Positions 1 to 11,152 of a stretch of DNA of 64,000 nucleotides are shown here, piece by piece. Position numbers and translations under genes: made by a program. The stretch lies in the NCBI GenBank assembly GCA_949152475.1, contig OX424562.1, forward strand, positions 22,382,209 to 22,446,208, read 5' to 3'. The DNA is from Terebella lapidaria (Eukaryota > Annelida > Polychaeta > Terebellida > Terebellidae). Under the pieces are notes generated by a model. That model had not been told where the DNA came from. It ran no database searches and saw only the letters and a list, made by a program, of their open reading frames with translations. The first letter of the stretch is position 1. Every line of letters begins with the position of its first letter.

Positions 1-884
1 TACAGTACAGACCGCAAACTAATATGGAAATGAGGAAGTAATTCAACATTTGAGTGTGAGAATAGTTATACCAATAGATTATGGACATGTTGTGCACATG
101 CTATTGACAAAAGAACATGAATACATGTATAAACATGTCATAATGAAAAATAGTGTCTTCAATGTATTTTTCTATGTAGTAGTAATGGCACAAGAGTAAA
201 AACACGGTCATAACATTTACGAAGGTTGGAAACCTAACCATGAGAAATGGTTAGATGTAAAACAATAATCAATTTCAGTGCATACCAAAAGTCTAATATC
301 CGCCCACGAACTTTTGATTTTCCCCCAGTTTTGTTCGGAAGACAATGTAACAGAACACAATAGCGAACACCACATACCTCCTGAATTCGATTGGTCAGAT
401 GGACAAACGAAGGAAATTTGATACAAGTCGGAGCCAACTGAAGAGATAATCGACCACTCTGACGAAGCAAATTGGAGATCAATGCAATGCACTGGAGATT
501 TTATTCTTTTATGTGCCAACATTATCACGGTGTAACATTGCAGATATCACCAATGTTGAGGAACGCGTTAGACCTCGTCAGTGAGACGGGATGTCATGTG
601 TGACAGTTTGGTTCGTAATCCATGATTGCACCTATAGCACGAGGCTTCAAAAAACTGAATCTAACAAAAGCAACAAGGGACATGGCTTCAAGTAATGAGG
701 GCCATTTTTTGTAGAAGATAACTGTAGTTAAAGCAGGAAAGCCTAATTCGGTTGATCACCATGGCTTGTTTTATTGCAACAGATTGTCAGACTAGAACAA
801 AGCTTCAAACTAACCACACATTCTAGCTTTACATGGAATATTAATTATTCTTGGCAAATTGTCACTTTCAGACAAAACTCACAA
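1..884. other. AT-rich non-coding stretch
   Basis: No recognisable gene, RNA or element end is seen here. A 103-codon minus-strand frame at 217-528 and an 82-codon frame overlapping it show no motif, no repeat elsewhere in the window and no convincing splice context, so neither is called as a gene. Confidence 0.5.
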
Positions 885-1167
885 TAGTCCAGTGGGAAAA
901 TGAACAAACAATTTCGTTCTCGGGCACGCAAAGGGCGCAGCCCGAGGAACGAAAGGCCGTCTGTCTAAGCGAACGCAATCGGTTCAGTTCATATTTCTGT
1001 CGAATGAATCATAAATCTACACCACACGCTGTCTATGTAGCTCTGCACATTCAAATATTCCCGGCTCGATCCCTGCCATTTTCGGGGAAACACCCGATGA
1101 CGTCATCCGATGCACACGGCCCGTAACGAACCTGAAGACCAATCAATACCATCAGACTATTGTTTTT
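885..1167 (+). repeat. Dispersed repeat, copy 1 of an inverted pair
   Basis: This segment is repeated in reverse orientation at 7,462-7,835. Shared landmarks, in order, are an AAACAAACAATTT stretch, a GC-rich hairpin (CTCGGGCACGC then GCAGCCCGAG), a CGCAATCGGTTCAGTTCATAT-like block cut here to its conserved part, a CACACGCTGTCTATGT stretch, GATCCCTGCCATTTT, and a TGACGTCA palindrome near 1,098. The two copies differ by indels (the second is longer). The open frame across 851-1,126 is not preserved in the other copy, so it is not called coding. The family is unidentified; GC is higher than in the surrounding DNA. Confidence 0.75.
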
Positions 1168-1340
1168 AGAGCTGTTGCGGAATAGACCCGGGATGCCGGC
1201 TGGTAATTAAAACATTGTCTACGTACAGTAAATTAGTGTTGTATGTACGTGTAGGCATGCATGTAGGCCCCTAATGCAGCATAGCCTGCATACCTGTGTG
1301 TCCGAGCTGCCACGACATGTCAAACTCATTTTCTTGTCAC

Positions 1341-2560
1341 ATTATTCTTTATGCTGATGACACTATCTCAATGGTTAGTGATACGGATATAAACGTTGCA
1401 GCCCGCCTTAGATTTTTGTACAGGTACAAAAAAGCTCTCTCACAAAGTGTCACGTAAATTGTTAGCAATCGCTCTAAATCAGCCCCACTTTGAATACGCC
1501 TGTTTGGCTTGGTTTTTTGGCCGTAACCAAAATCTTAAACGTAAAATTCAAGTAGCTCAAAACCGTAAGGTCTGATTCATCATGGATTTTACTTCCAGGA
1601 TGCATGTCGGCCAAGATGAACTTGACGAAACTCAACATGCTTAATACTAATGACCGTGTACAACAACTGGTACTTAACCATGTGTTTAACATTAAATTTG
1701 GTACTGCTCCTGACTATCTAAGTATTAAGTTTGTCAATATAAGTGATGTTTCTTCATACAGGACCCGCCAAGCGGCGTACAACTTCATGGTACCAAGAGT
1801 TCAGGGCACCGAACGTTTTAGCTTCTATTATAACGGTATTTTGTCATGGAAGGCTCTTGCTACTAATATAAAATCAATCACATCAAAGCTCAGCTTCGAA
1901 CAAGGGATCAAGGCCTTCTTTTCGGGCCGTGCTCATGCAATCGAACAGTCGGATTTCAGGCACTACTAATTTTCAGGGTTTCCTCCTTAAGTCTTGTAAT
2001 TATCAATATTACAGTGTATATTTTATCAGTATTACAGTGTATTCTTATCAGTTTTACAGTGTATAGTTATCAGCATGATCAGTATTACAGTGTATATTTT
2101 CATCTCCGTCCGTCACTTATCAGTTTTACAGTGTATAGTTATCAGTATTACAGTGTATATTTTCATCTCCGTCCGTACATATATCTTGGTACTCTAATGT
2201 AAACATAATCCGTCCATAACTCCCTTCGCCAGTATGTTGTCAGTATTATTCTGCTCCATGTCTTGATTCCGTCGAACGGACGGTACTGGAAATAAGTCAA
2301 TAGACTTTTGTGTCCGATCTTGGGTTCTAGGTGTGTCAAGTTACCATCTGGTTCGTATGTCTTTCAAAATAAAACATTACCATGTGTTATTCAATCACAC
2401 CTCTAAGGGTGTAAATACTTGTATATATTACCTAAATTCAAACCGTTTATCTAACCATACCTATACCTTTGTAACATTACTAATTGTCATCGTCATGTAC
2501 TGTGTGTGTAGTGTTTTGTATGTATGAACCCGAATAAATCAAATCAAAATCAAAAATGAA
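1341..2560 (+). pseudogene. Decayed non-LTR retrotransposon, ORF2 3' part and tail
   Basis: Seen: a reverse-transcriptase active-site box (LYADDT; YADD at 1,350-1,361). After a large internal deletion and frame change comes the C-terminal region typical of LINE ORF2 proteins: a HFEYACLAW stretch near 1,490, an IQVAQNRK stretch near 1,550, then an open frame 1,604-1,969 with GTAPDYLS, SSYRTRQ and MVPRVQGTERFSFYYNG. The frame ends at 1,967-1,969. An AATAAA at about 2,532 is followed by an imprecise TCAAA-rich tail, as in many non-LTR elements. Most of the RT fingers and palm and all of the endonuclease are missing. It is a dead 5'-truncated copy, not a host gene, and is distinct from the LINE at 11.7 kb. 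The clade is uncertain (CR1/Rex-like style C-terminus). Confidence 0.8.
2004..2170 (+). repeat. Short tandem repeat in the LINE 3' UTR
   Basis: About seven imperfect copies of a unit of roughly 20 bp containing TATCAGTATTACAGTGTATA. A longer composite carrying TTTTCATCTCCGTCCGT is itself repeated near 2,098 and 2,160. It sits between the retrotransposon stop codon and its AATAAA-bearing tail. Confidence 0.75.
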
Positions 2561-2625
2561 AAAATCTGAGAGATATTTATATAGTAGATAGCCTATACCG
2601 TTATACATGTACTAGTGTTCAACAG

Positions 2626-3249
2626 GTAAAGTTGTCATACGAGTTAGCCCGAAAAAAAAACGTGGTACTTGGTTCTAAACAGATAAACAACTGGATCTTG
2701 AGAGAACTGCTTTTTTATGTTACGGGAACTGTTGGCGATGGGCTATTAGTATGCACCAGTTGCTTCTGGTTGCTCAATTCTGTGGCCAAGGGCAGACAGG
2801 CGACAGACCAGCTGTTGGCTACAGAACACGCGTCTGGTGTCAAGCGTAAGCTGGCCAACCGCACGCCAGTGAAGTCACCAATGAGGAAGGTGGTTTGGAG
2901 TCAAAAATATGTTGACGAAATGTAATAGATCTATATGATATATGATACCCCAGTTTGGTAAAATGGACTTTCCATGGCGTTTCGGGTGGGGTATGCATGA
3001 GTGTTTTGTTCTTTTTCTTTAGATATTAGGGCATACCCTTAATTTGTGATTTGGTGTATGAATTTTTGGTGTATGAAATCTTAGTTCCAACGTTTTGAGT
3101 CTGCTATAAAAACAGCCACCATCCCCCAGACGCAAAATGCGGAAGACATGGAGTCCAAGGTGCTGAAGAAACTAAAAGCTGGAAGGAACTTATCAGCATT
3201 CCAGCTGTTGTCCTGCAGGTCCTACAATGCCTGTGTGGACTTCAAATAG
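2626..3249 (+). pseudogene. Possible two-exon gene fragment (CxxC protein)
   Basis: Proposed exon 1 runs from 2,626 (after an AACAG acceptor-like site) to 2,889, where AAG is followed by a GTGGTT donor-like site. Proposed exon 2 starts at 3,085 after AAATCTTAG and ends at a TAG at 3,247-3,249. Both exons are in phase 0 and join without a stop. Exon 1 encodes a VCTSCFW stretch (one CxxC pair), then a basic KRKLANRTPVKSP linker. Exon 2 encodes an acidic-to-basic helix-like segment with KLKAGRNLSAFQLL. No start methionine is seen within exon 1 at its 5' end, so the fragment lacks its beginning, and it lies directly after a LINE tail. The splice choice is inferred. I do not recognise the family; it could be a fragment of an expanded invertebrate zinc-binding family or of a transposon-borne gene. 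Confidence 0.35.
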
Positions 3250-3874
3250 GTGATTGACACCTCACGTGCAGGGAATTTCGCGCAAATGTCTTTCATGAGG
3301 ATTATCATGCGACTACCAAAGCAAAATGGTCTTTTCCAGGTCGTACTTCATTCAGTAGGAGTGGTACGAGGATGCAAATTTCCGACTTCCCGTAGCCAGT
3401 TGGAAGTACTGCCAGAGTATGTGAGCCATTGACAATGTGAGCCATTGAGCCATCGTTTTCAAAGTGAAATTAAAATCAAAGTGCTTCTGTACTGCTCCAT
3501 AAGCTTTTCGAAACTTCTACTTTGGAAAACGTAGACTGAAGTGAATTGATAAAATGACCGTAGTTTTATAGGTTCAAGACAATGTCAATGCAAAGGTTTA
3601 TATATGGTTATGTGCATGGATAGCAATGGATGCCCACAGGTGAAGGCCTATCCATAGGAAAAAATCATGTACTTTCCAGACATGAATAGAACATGTATAC
3701 TATGTATACCGCCCAACCCCAATTTAATCGTCACGACTCGAATCAGGTGCGTGAACTCTTCTACATGATTACCCTCGCCCCGATAGGGGGAGAGGGTATT
3801 GCAATTGGGTCTGTCAGTTTGTTTGTTTGTTACCTCCCGGAATCTACGATTTCGGCAAGTATGTTGGTCTGTTC

Positions 3875-3902
3875 GTTGATGGATGGATGGATGGATGGAT
3901 GG
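3875..3902 (+). repeat. GGAT microsatellite
   Basis: Six or so uninterrupted copies of the tetranucleotide GATG/GGAT, flanked by TTTG-rich runs. Confidence 0.9.
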
Positions 3903-4019
3903 GTTTGTGTGTTTGTTTGTTTGTTTTCACTCTAGCGTCCACAGTTCTAGGTCGAATCCGTTCATATTACATACTCAATATCGGTAGGTTACTGGGCAGG
4001 CACCGCACTATTTTGGTGG

Positions 4020-5700
4020 ATCTAGGTCGAAGGTCAAGGTCAAGGTCAAGCAAAACGTCGAAAACACATAAGGGGCCATAACTCCGGTTCTAATCGTCCT
4101 AGAGACTTCAAACCAAGTTCATATTGTAGATATACTCGAGTTCTATCTTTTGTGACCTTGACCTTGACCTTTGACCTTGAGAAGTTCGCCCGAGGTCGAA
4201 TATTTGACCTTGGAGGTCACCTCCTCCGATTTTCGATCTGATGCTCGGAAACGATGTGGGACTGGTCCCTTATGGTCAGTATCAATTTTTAGGGCGATCG
4301 GTCAATCCGTTATGACGTAATTGACGTTTCTATGGCAACGAAATCGGTCCCATTATAAGTGAAATTGCACGTTTCTAGCTGTCCATGCTGATAAAAGCGT
4401 CAATAATGTGCGTAAAAATCTAATGATACAACCTTTTATAGCCAAGGATGAGTTCTTTTGTTCCACGAAGTTTCAAGGTCAAAGGTCGAAAGCCAAGGTC
4501 AATATTGACCCGCAAGCGAAAACCATGTAGGTCACTATATCTCAGGAAGTAAGCAAGATAGAGACACGAAAGTAAATCCACAGTATTGCACTCACTTAGC
4601 CTAACAACTTTTGCATTTACACCTAAGGCGTATGACCGATAGCCTTTGCAAGCGCCTGAGGTCGAAATTGACCTAAAAAATGACCTTGACCTTGACCTTT
4701 TGCAAAAATATCGAGTAGTAGCTCGTTTGAAAGGTCTTTGAGAGTAGTTTCCAAATCTGTTGTTATTTTCGGAATCGGACGTCAATTGACGTCATAATGA
4801 CGTCAAACGTGATTTCAGTCTGACATTCAGGCCTTTTGAGTGTCAGATGTGCAAAGTTATAACATTTACTGCAGATGTAACAGATGCAAACGATGTGGAT
4901 TTTTTCTGTGATGGTCTCTGTCAATTTTTAGCTCAATTGATATATCCGTTTTGACGTAATTGACGTTTTTGTGGCAACAAATCGGTGAAATTTCAAAGGA
5001 ATCTCATTATTTGAAGATATTATGAATTTGTACGGTGATAATATAACATATAGAGACAGACTTTTATCATGCATATTCAAAAACTCCATTCACAGTATGT
5101 TCGCAGCATAGAATTGATGACAAATGACGAAAGTCAAGGTCATGCAAAATGTCTAAAACACATAGGTGGCCATAACTCCGGTTCTAATCGTCCCAGAGTC
5201 TTCAAATCAAGTGCATATTTTAGATAAACTCGAGTTCTATCTTCTGTGACCTTGACCTTGACATTTGACCTTGAACTTGAGAAGTTCGCCTAAGGTGAAA
5301 TTCAAGGTCAAGTACGAAGGTCAGCGCACCACATTGAGTAGTATATCGTTGGAAAGGCCTTGAGCCTCTGATTCCAATGATATTTTATTTTTGGCGCTAT
5401 AACGTACACTGACGTCACAGTGACGTCATAAACGTCAAATTCCCGAAATTTCAAAAGGCCACAACATCGTCAATAGTGTATGGAATCCCTTGAAACTTGG
5501 TATGCATATTGACAGCATTGACCTCTACGAATAGAAGTACAAAGGTCCAAGTCAAGAAAAAGGTGAAAATATCATAAATGACAATAACTTCGGAACTAAT
5601 CATCGTAGAGACTTCAAACTAGGACCATATTGTAACGTATCAAAAGGCCGTTCTTATGCGACCTTGAATGTGACCTTTGACCTTCACAATTCCGCCAAGT
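4020..5700. repeat. AGGTCA/TGACCT-rich repeat block
   Basis: Runs of AAGGTCAAGGTCAAGG and GTGACCTTGACCTTGACC occur around 4,027, 4,141, 4,680, 5,246 and 5,660. A longer unit recurs at about 4,075, 5,165 and 5,580: a CATAACTCCGGTTCTAATC stretch, then an ACTCGAGTTCTATCTT stretch, then the GACCTTGA cluster. TGACGTCA and TGACGTAA sites are frequent (4,312, 4,780, 4,955, 5,411). No coding frame is supported. Some half-sites match the extended TCAAGGTCA element known to bind ERR/FTZ-F1-type nuclear receptors; any such role is inference. Confidence 0.7.
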
Positions 5701-7330
5701 GCGTCGCCTATGGCGTCTCGTTTGTTTGTTTGTCTGTCCGCGCGCATATCTCGAAGAGGAATGGTCCGATCGATCTAAAACTTATGGGAATGAAGCGGTA
5801 TCTCAGTGGCTCGGTCTTCCTCGAATCTGGTCAAAATCGGACGAAAACTGTTGCCATGGCAACGGAAAATGTAAAAATTAATAATTGACCATAACTTCGG
5901 TTCTAATCAAGATAATTTTTTCTAACTAATTGTGTATTTTTCTATGGCCAATTCCTGATCATCTGATATATAGCCCGTGGTCGTATGACCAAAACTCTCC
6001 ATTATCGCCCGATGTCGAAAAATTGGGGGTCACGATTTCGGTTATTTTTGGCCAGCGACGTTTCAGTGCAAATGTCTGCGCTCATAACTCAAAGGCAAAC
6101 AGTCTGATCGATTTGAAATTTATAGGGCTGGAGTGCTATGGTAGTGGCTCAATCCCTTTCAAATTTTGCCAAAATCGGGTGAAAACGGTTGCCATGGCAA
6201 CGGAAAAAAGAAAATCACATAATTGGCTCTAACTCCGGTTCTACTTAATATTATTTTTTCCATCTTCTTTTGTATTTTTCTTTGGCCAATTTCCGATCGT
6301 TTGGTGTACGATTGATGGTCGTACGACGAAAAGTCTCCATTATCGCCCGATGTCGAAAAATTTGGGGTCACGAATTCGGTTATTTTTGGCCAGCGACGTT
6401 TCCAAGCAAATGTCTGCGCTCATAACTCAAAGGCAAACGGTCCGATCGATTTGAAACTTATAGGACTGGAGTGCTATGGTAGTGGCTCAGTCCCTATCAA
6501 ATTTTGCCAAAATCGGGTGAAAACGGTTGCCATGGCAACGGAAAAAAGAAAATCACATAATTGGCTCTAACTCCGGTTCTACTTAATATTATTTTTCTTC
6601 TTTCTTGTATTTTTCTTTGGCCAATTTCCGATCGTTTAGTGTACGATTGATGGTCGTACGACGAAAAGTCTCCATTATCGCCCGATGTCGGAAAATTTGG
6701 GGTCACGAATTCGGTTATTTTTGGCCAGCGACGTTTCCGTGCAAATGTCTGCGCTCATAACTCAAAGGCAAACGGTCCGATTGATTTGAAACTTATAGGA
6801 CTGGAGTGCTATGGTAGTGGCTCAGTCCCTATCAAATTTTGCCAAAATCGGGTGAAAACGGTTGCCATGGCAACGGAAAAAAGAAAATCACATAATTGGC
6901 TCTAACTCCGGTTCTACTTGATATTATTTTTTCCATCTTTTTTTTGTATTTTTCTTTGGCCAATTCCCAATCGTATTGCGTACGACCAATGGTCGTACGA
7001 AGAAAATTCTCCATTATCGCCCGATGTCGAAAAGCTGGGGGTTGACGATTTCGGCTATTCTTTGCCAGCCTCTAATCAGTGCAAATGTCTGTGCTTATAG
7101 CTCAAAGACAAACGGTTCTATCGATCTGAAATTTACAGGAGTGAAGCGCTACGCTAATGCCTCGGTCTCCTTCAAATGTTGTCAAAATCGAAAAAAATGG
7201 TTGTCATGGCAACGGAAAAAGTGAAAATCGCATAATTAACTTTAACTCCGGTTCTACTGGATATTAATTTTTCCAACTATTTTTGTATTTTTCTTTGGCC
7301 AATTTCCGACCATTTGACCAATGATAGGAC
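5700..7330 (+). repeat. 337-bp tandem repeat, about five copies
   Basis: Unit junctions are marked by TGTATTTTTCTTTGGCCAAT at about 5,934, 6,271, 6,608, 6,945 and 7,285. Each unit contains CCATTATCGCCCGATGTCG, GCTCATAACTCAAAGGCAAA and GGTTGCCATGGCAACGG (with the palindrome GTTGCCATGGCAAC). The central copies are most alike and the outer ones more diverged, the usual pattern for unequal exchange. Frames open in one copy are broken in the next, so it is treated as non-coding. Confidence 0.85.
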
Positions 7331-7461
7331 CAAAATCCCTGATTATCGTCCAGGTAGAAAATGTTAGGGTCATCAATTATATTTTTAGTAACACTAAATC
7401 AGGAAGGGCGAGGGTCTGCAATCTCTGATTGTCTCGTTTCGTTTTGCTTTCGCTTGGAATT

Positions 7462-7835
7462 CTTCAATACAGTCCGATGGTATTGTTTTTGGCCTTCAGG
7501 ATCGTGTCGGGCCGCGTGAATCGGATGACGTCACTGGGTGCTTCCCCCAAAATGGCAGGGATCGAGCGGGGAATATTTGAATGTGCAGCACTCAATCTGT
7601 GGAGTCGGTGCTTACAGAGGAGATCATACTGGATTTGGATACATGCGATGGTGGTGAAGGTACATAGATAGCGTGTGGTGTAGATTTATGATCCATTCGA
7701 GAGAAATATGAACCGAATCGATTGCGTTCGTTCATATGGCAGTTTGACCACACATACGGCATTTCGTTCCTCGGGCTCCGCCCTTCGCGTGCCCGACAAC
7801 AAAATTGTTTGTTTAGTGGGAATAGTGCACATAGG
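7462..7835 (-). repeat. Dispersed repeat, copy 2 (inverted)
   Basis: Reverse-complement relative of 885-1,167: shared are the TGACGTCA site (about 7,527), AAAATGGCAGGGATCGAGC, ATAGCGTGTGGTGTAGAT, and the GC-rich hairpin near 7,767-7,797 followed by AAATTGTTTGTTTAG. It contains about 90 extra bases in the middle compared with copy 1. Confidence 0.75.
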
Positions 7836-8226
7836 TCGTACTGTACGATTCATAGTGCATAAAAAAATTACTATATTCAATTATACCAGAAGGATCTCCT
7901 TGCGAAAGGCTCGAACATATTACTAGAGGATGCCCTCCATTGATTTGTCATTATATATTTATTCCACGGGTCACCAGTTGAAATATCTGTACATGTCTTG
8001 ATTTTTGAAAAAGGACAATCCTTCATAAACATCTGCCGCCTGAAACGTTGTAACATCAAAGGTATCGGGAGAATGGTTCTGTCGTAGCTGACATTAATCA
8101 AGCAGAATGTTGACGTTGGTGGTCCGGCTTCATAATTCAATGTCCCTGTCATTTGTTTAACTGTTCTGGTTCAGTTTATGGATAAAGCGAGATCTGTTCG
8201 TGCTTTATTTTTTGGAAAGTTTTAGT

Positions 8227-8280
8227 TTTGACAAACGTGTGTCACGACGTTATCTGTAAAGTGCCGTTAAGTGTAAAGTG
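8227..8280 (+). repeat. Dispersed motif sharing the minisatellite core
   Basis: The stretch CACGACGTTATCTGTAAAGT followed by GCCGTTAAGTGTAAAGT (8,243-8,279) is present as its exact reverse complement at 22,943-22,979. Its last part, CCGTTAAGTGTAAAGTG (8,264-8,280), is identical to the most conserved stretch of the 42-bp minisatellite unit at 18.1-22.6 kb. A partial palindrome GACAAACGTGTGTC precedes it. Confidence 0.8.
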
Positions 8281-8576
8281 ACTGAACTCGAATCTAAATC
8301 GAACTCAAATTAGATTCATGTCAATTGCCCCGCTACTACCAGCACGCCTGTATGCTGTAGATGTACACAATGATGCACATTTCGCGGAAGTTTTATTTGT
8401 GGTCAAAATAAAACATCAACTATTATATCTAGATCTATATATCGTGCTGTCGTTAAAATTGTAGTGGTCATTTTTTTTTTATCTATCTTATTTTGTGCTC
8501 GTGAAACGTTATGACAAATTTATGCCCGCTGAAGCCGAAATTGTAATCTTGACACATTATGACGAGATGAAGCTTG

Positions 8577-8820
8577 ATTTTGCTAACTCGTTTATACAGT
8601 TTTTCGCCGATATTTTTGCGATGCCAAATGGTATCGTTCTATAACTTGGGATTCTTCACGGTTATTCTCTACACAATTGAAAAAAAAAAAAAAATTGAAA
8701 AAAAAATGGCTATTTATCCCTTTAATTAGGTTTAGCTCGGTCATTTAAATTCTGGGTTTGCACACAATTTAGTGTGTTTGCTCGGTTTTGTACAGCTGTA
8801 GAGGAACAATCTTTCAAAAT
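8577..8820 (+). repeat. Dispersed repeat, left part of copy 1
   Basis: Similar to about 32,195-32,410, sharing a GATATTTTTTGCGATG-type stretch, AATGGTAT.GTTCTATAACTTGG and a later TTCTGGGT..GCA stretch. The family continues on the far side of the inserted element at 10,983-11,152. A poly-A run lies at 8,681-8,705. Confidence 0.65.
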
Positions 8821-9269
8821 TCAGGGGCGAGTTTAGGGGGGGGGGGGCAAGGGGGCCTTGAGTGGGCCCCAGACCCCCGACCGACAGGGGCTTGCTTCAA
8901 CTTGCCTAACAACATTTCAGAACTAGACTTTTCCTCATAATCCTAGATATGCCTGAATCAGCCATACAACACACTCTTCCCCACACTCTTCCCTCAAATG
9001 CCAGATCTGCTCTGAATTAGCCATGCAAAAAACGCTTAGGGGAATGGACCAAAGAAACCTATAAAACATAGCACCAAGGGTGCTGTAGCTTACCGGCAAT
9101 CATGTGAATTGCGTAGAATACTGAATACCGATACAGATAAATTGTTACACTGATGTTAAAATCAATATGTTAAAACATCTTCGTAATGTTGATAGAAACA
9201 CATTTTCTGTATGGACTATAATACGAAATCAAGTTACATCTTGAAAGATTTTTTTCGTTAATGACAAAT

Positions 9270-10450
9270 TTTCACAAACAGTCGATTCAAAGGCAACAAA
9301 ACTTATACACATCACAAACGTACAAACATAAAGATAATCTTATACATGATTTTGAGGAAAACTGTCTGAATAGATTTCGATAAAATGACCACCAAAAGCA
9401 AAATTCATCGTTTTTTCGACAAAAAAGGTCGTTTTGACCTTTCAAGGTTATTGAAGGTCAAATCCAAGGTCACCACTCAAACCGCAATATATGATTTCCC
9501 ATTTGAATGTGCCAATACTTAGGCTCTATCTTGAAGTGTTCTATGAGATTACTCTGCATAGCTCCCATTATGAAGGAAAACTTGGGTGAAATTTTTTAAG
9601 TCCAAAACAATTTTCAATGGCCAAAAAAACAATTTTTTTTTTTTTTGCTGGAAATGGCTCAAAACGAATAGTGACTCGATTTGGGACAAAAAATTTATTT
9701 TTTGCCGACTCGTCAAAAAATCAAAATGGCCGCCCCACGCAGACCGTCATTTCAAAGGCAACGAAATTTATACACATCACAAAGGTACATGAGGAGAATC
9801 TTATACACGATTTCGAGGAAAACTGTCAGAATAGATTTTGAGAAAATGACCACCAAAGGCAAAATTCATCGCTTTTTCGACAAAAAAGGTCGTTTTGACC
9901 TTTCAAGGTCATTGAAGGTCAAATTCAAGGTCACCACTCAAACCGCAATATATGATTTCCCATTTGAATGTGCCAATATTAAGGCTCTATCTTGAAGTGT
10001 TCTATATACTCTGCATAGCTCCCATTATGAAAGAAAAATTGGGTGAAGAAAAAAAAGTCCCAAAATATTTTCAATGGTCAAAAAAATTTTTTTTGCTGGT
10101 AATGGCTCAAAACGAATAATGACTTGATTTGGGACAAAAAAATTTGTTTTCGCCGACTTGTCAAAAAATCATAATGGCCGCCACACGCAGACCGGCTATT
10201 CAAGTGCAACGAAACTAATACATGTCATAGAGGTACATGAGAGGAATGTTTTGAAACAAAAATCTCAAAACTGATCAGACAGTTTTTGAAAAAATGGCCA
10301 CCAAAGTCCAAAATTGGCAATTTTTCGTCAGAAATGGCCGCCAAATCGACAAAAACGATTCAATCAAAAAAATTAAAAAAACGTTTTTAGATATTGGCCT
10401 AAGGTATGTTCTGACAAATTTATGGGGAAATTCACCATGCCAAAAAAAAA
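9270..10450 (+). repeat. Three-copy 450-480-bp tandem module
   Basis: Copies start at about 9,285, 9,747 and 10,195 with ATTCAAAGGCAACRAAACTT-like sequence. Each contains GACCACCAAAG, TTTCAAGGT.ATTGAAGGTCA, TGGCTCAAAACGAATA and AAAATGGCCGCC. The same module occurs on the opposite strand inside the neighbouring element (11,290-13,900) and at 54,480-54,960. Confidence 0.8.
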
Positions 10451-10584
10451 TTACAGACTCGGACGGACGACGGACGACAGACGACAGACGGCAGACACCA
10501 CTGGGCATGCATATCCTTTCAGCTTCCGGGGCCCTTAAGCGGGCCTCGGGCCTCATTTATAAACTCCCCAAGGCCACGAAATTG

Positions 10585-10965
10585 GTCCAAGAAGAGCCCT
10601 AGAACACACCATTGGGGATGCATAAACCTTCAGCGTCTAGGGCCCTTAAGCGGGCCCCAGACCCCCGCCCGACATAGGCTCGCTTCGCACACGGACCTCA
10701 GACCCTCGGTCTACGCCAACTCGTTGTGCAACATATCATATCTTGGCCCTCCTTCAGAACACTCGATCCATCCCCAGATCAGACATTCATAAACTCTCCA
10801 AGGCCATGAAATTGGTCCGAGGAGAGCCCTAGAACACACCATTGGGGGTGCATAAACCTTCAGCGTCTAGGCACCATAAAAGGCCCCAGATCTCCGGCCG
10901 ACATGGGCTAGCTTCGCTCGCCACTCTGTCGATCGAAGGTTTTGCCCCCCCCCCTCCCGAAATCC
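10585..10965 (+). repeat. 245-bp tandem duplication
   Basis: GAACACACCATTGGGGATGC plus CATAAACCTTCAGCGTCTAG at about 10,602 recurs at about 10,830 (GGGGGTG variant); a related AAACTC.CCAAGGCCA.GAAATTGGTCC segment precedes each copy. A diverged partial copy with GGGCCCCAGACCCCCG lies near 8,860. Confidence 0.75.
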
Positions 10966-10982
10966 TATACCCGCCCCTGAAA

Positions 10983-11152
10983 ATCATCATGTTTGTGTAG
11001 AATACACCACAATGTGTCTTCTGCTCCAAAGCTAGAATAATATTTCGAATACTGATGGATGTAAACATGACGAAATCCTCGAATATGCTCATATTCTCGA
11101 GATCCAGTTTGGGCTGAAATTTAACATTGAAGTAGATTGCCAACTTCTTCAG
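10983..11152 (+). repeat. Dispersed repeat, right part of copy 1
   Basis: Matches about 32,868-33,040, sharing TGTAGAATACACC, TGATGGATGTAAACA and CTCGAATATGCTCA. It is cut off at 11,156 by the next element. Confidence 0.7.

Larger units (their letters stand above)
3771..7415. mobile_element. Non-autonomous TIR element with internal repeats
   Basis: The left end reads ACCCTCGCCC and the right end GGGCGAGGGT, an inverted 10-bp pair enclosing a compositionally coherent block. Inside are a GGAT microsatellite (about 3,879-3,902), T/G-rich TTTGTTTGTTTG runs at both sides of it, AAGGTCA-rich sequence, and 337-bp tandem repeats. No transposase frame is present; open frames are short and stop-broken between repeat copies. 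Target-site duplications are not clear. It could be one element or two merged repeats that happen to share a terminal motif. Confidence 0.5.
8822..10979. mobile_element. Non-autonomous element with CAGGGGCG ends (hAT-like)
   Basis: The left end is CAGGGGCGAGTTTAGG and the right end is the inverted counterpart ending CCGCCCCTG; both are followed inwards by G- or C-runs. CAGGGGCG-type termini are common in hAT-superfamily MITE-like elements, so the hAT assignment is by terminus only. A clean 8-bp target duplication is not evident (AAAAT is present on both sides). It carries three tandem copies of a 450-480-bp module, a GACGGACGACGGACG run near 10,461 and a 245-bp repeat near 10,590-10,960. No transposase is present. 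Confidence 0.5.

Noticed and set aside
217..528. Minus-strand coding exon
   Set aside because: No motif, no repeat partner and no clear splice signals; the length is compatible with chance.
851..1126. Plus-strand coding frame
   Set aside because: It lies in a dispersed repeat, and the frame is not kept in the other copy at 7,462-7,835.
6159..7014. Minus-strand frames repeated in step
   Set aside because: They follow the 337-bp tandem repeat and are cut by stops at each junction; DNA repetition explains the similar peptides.
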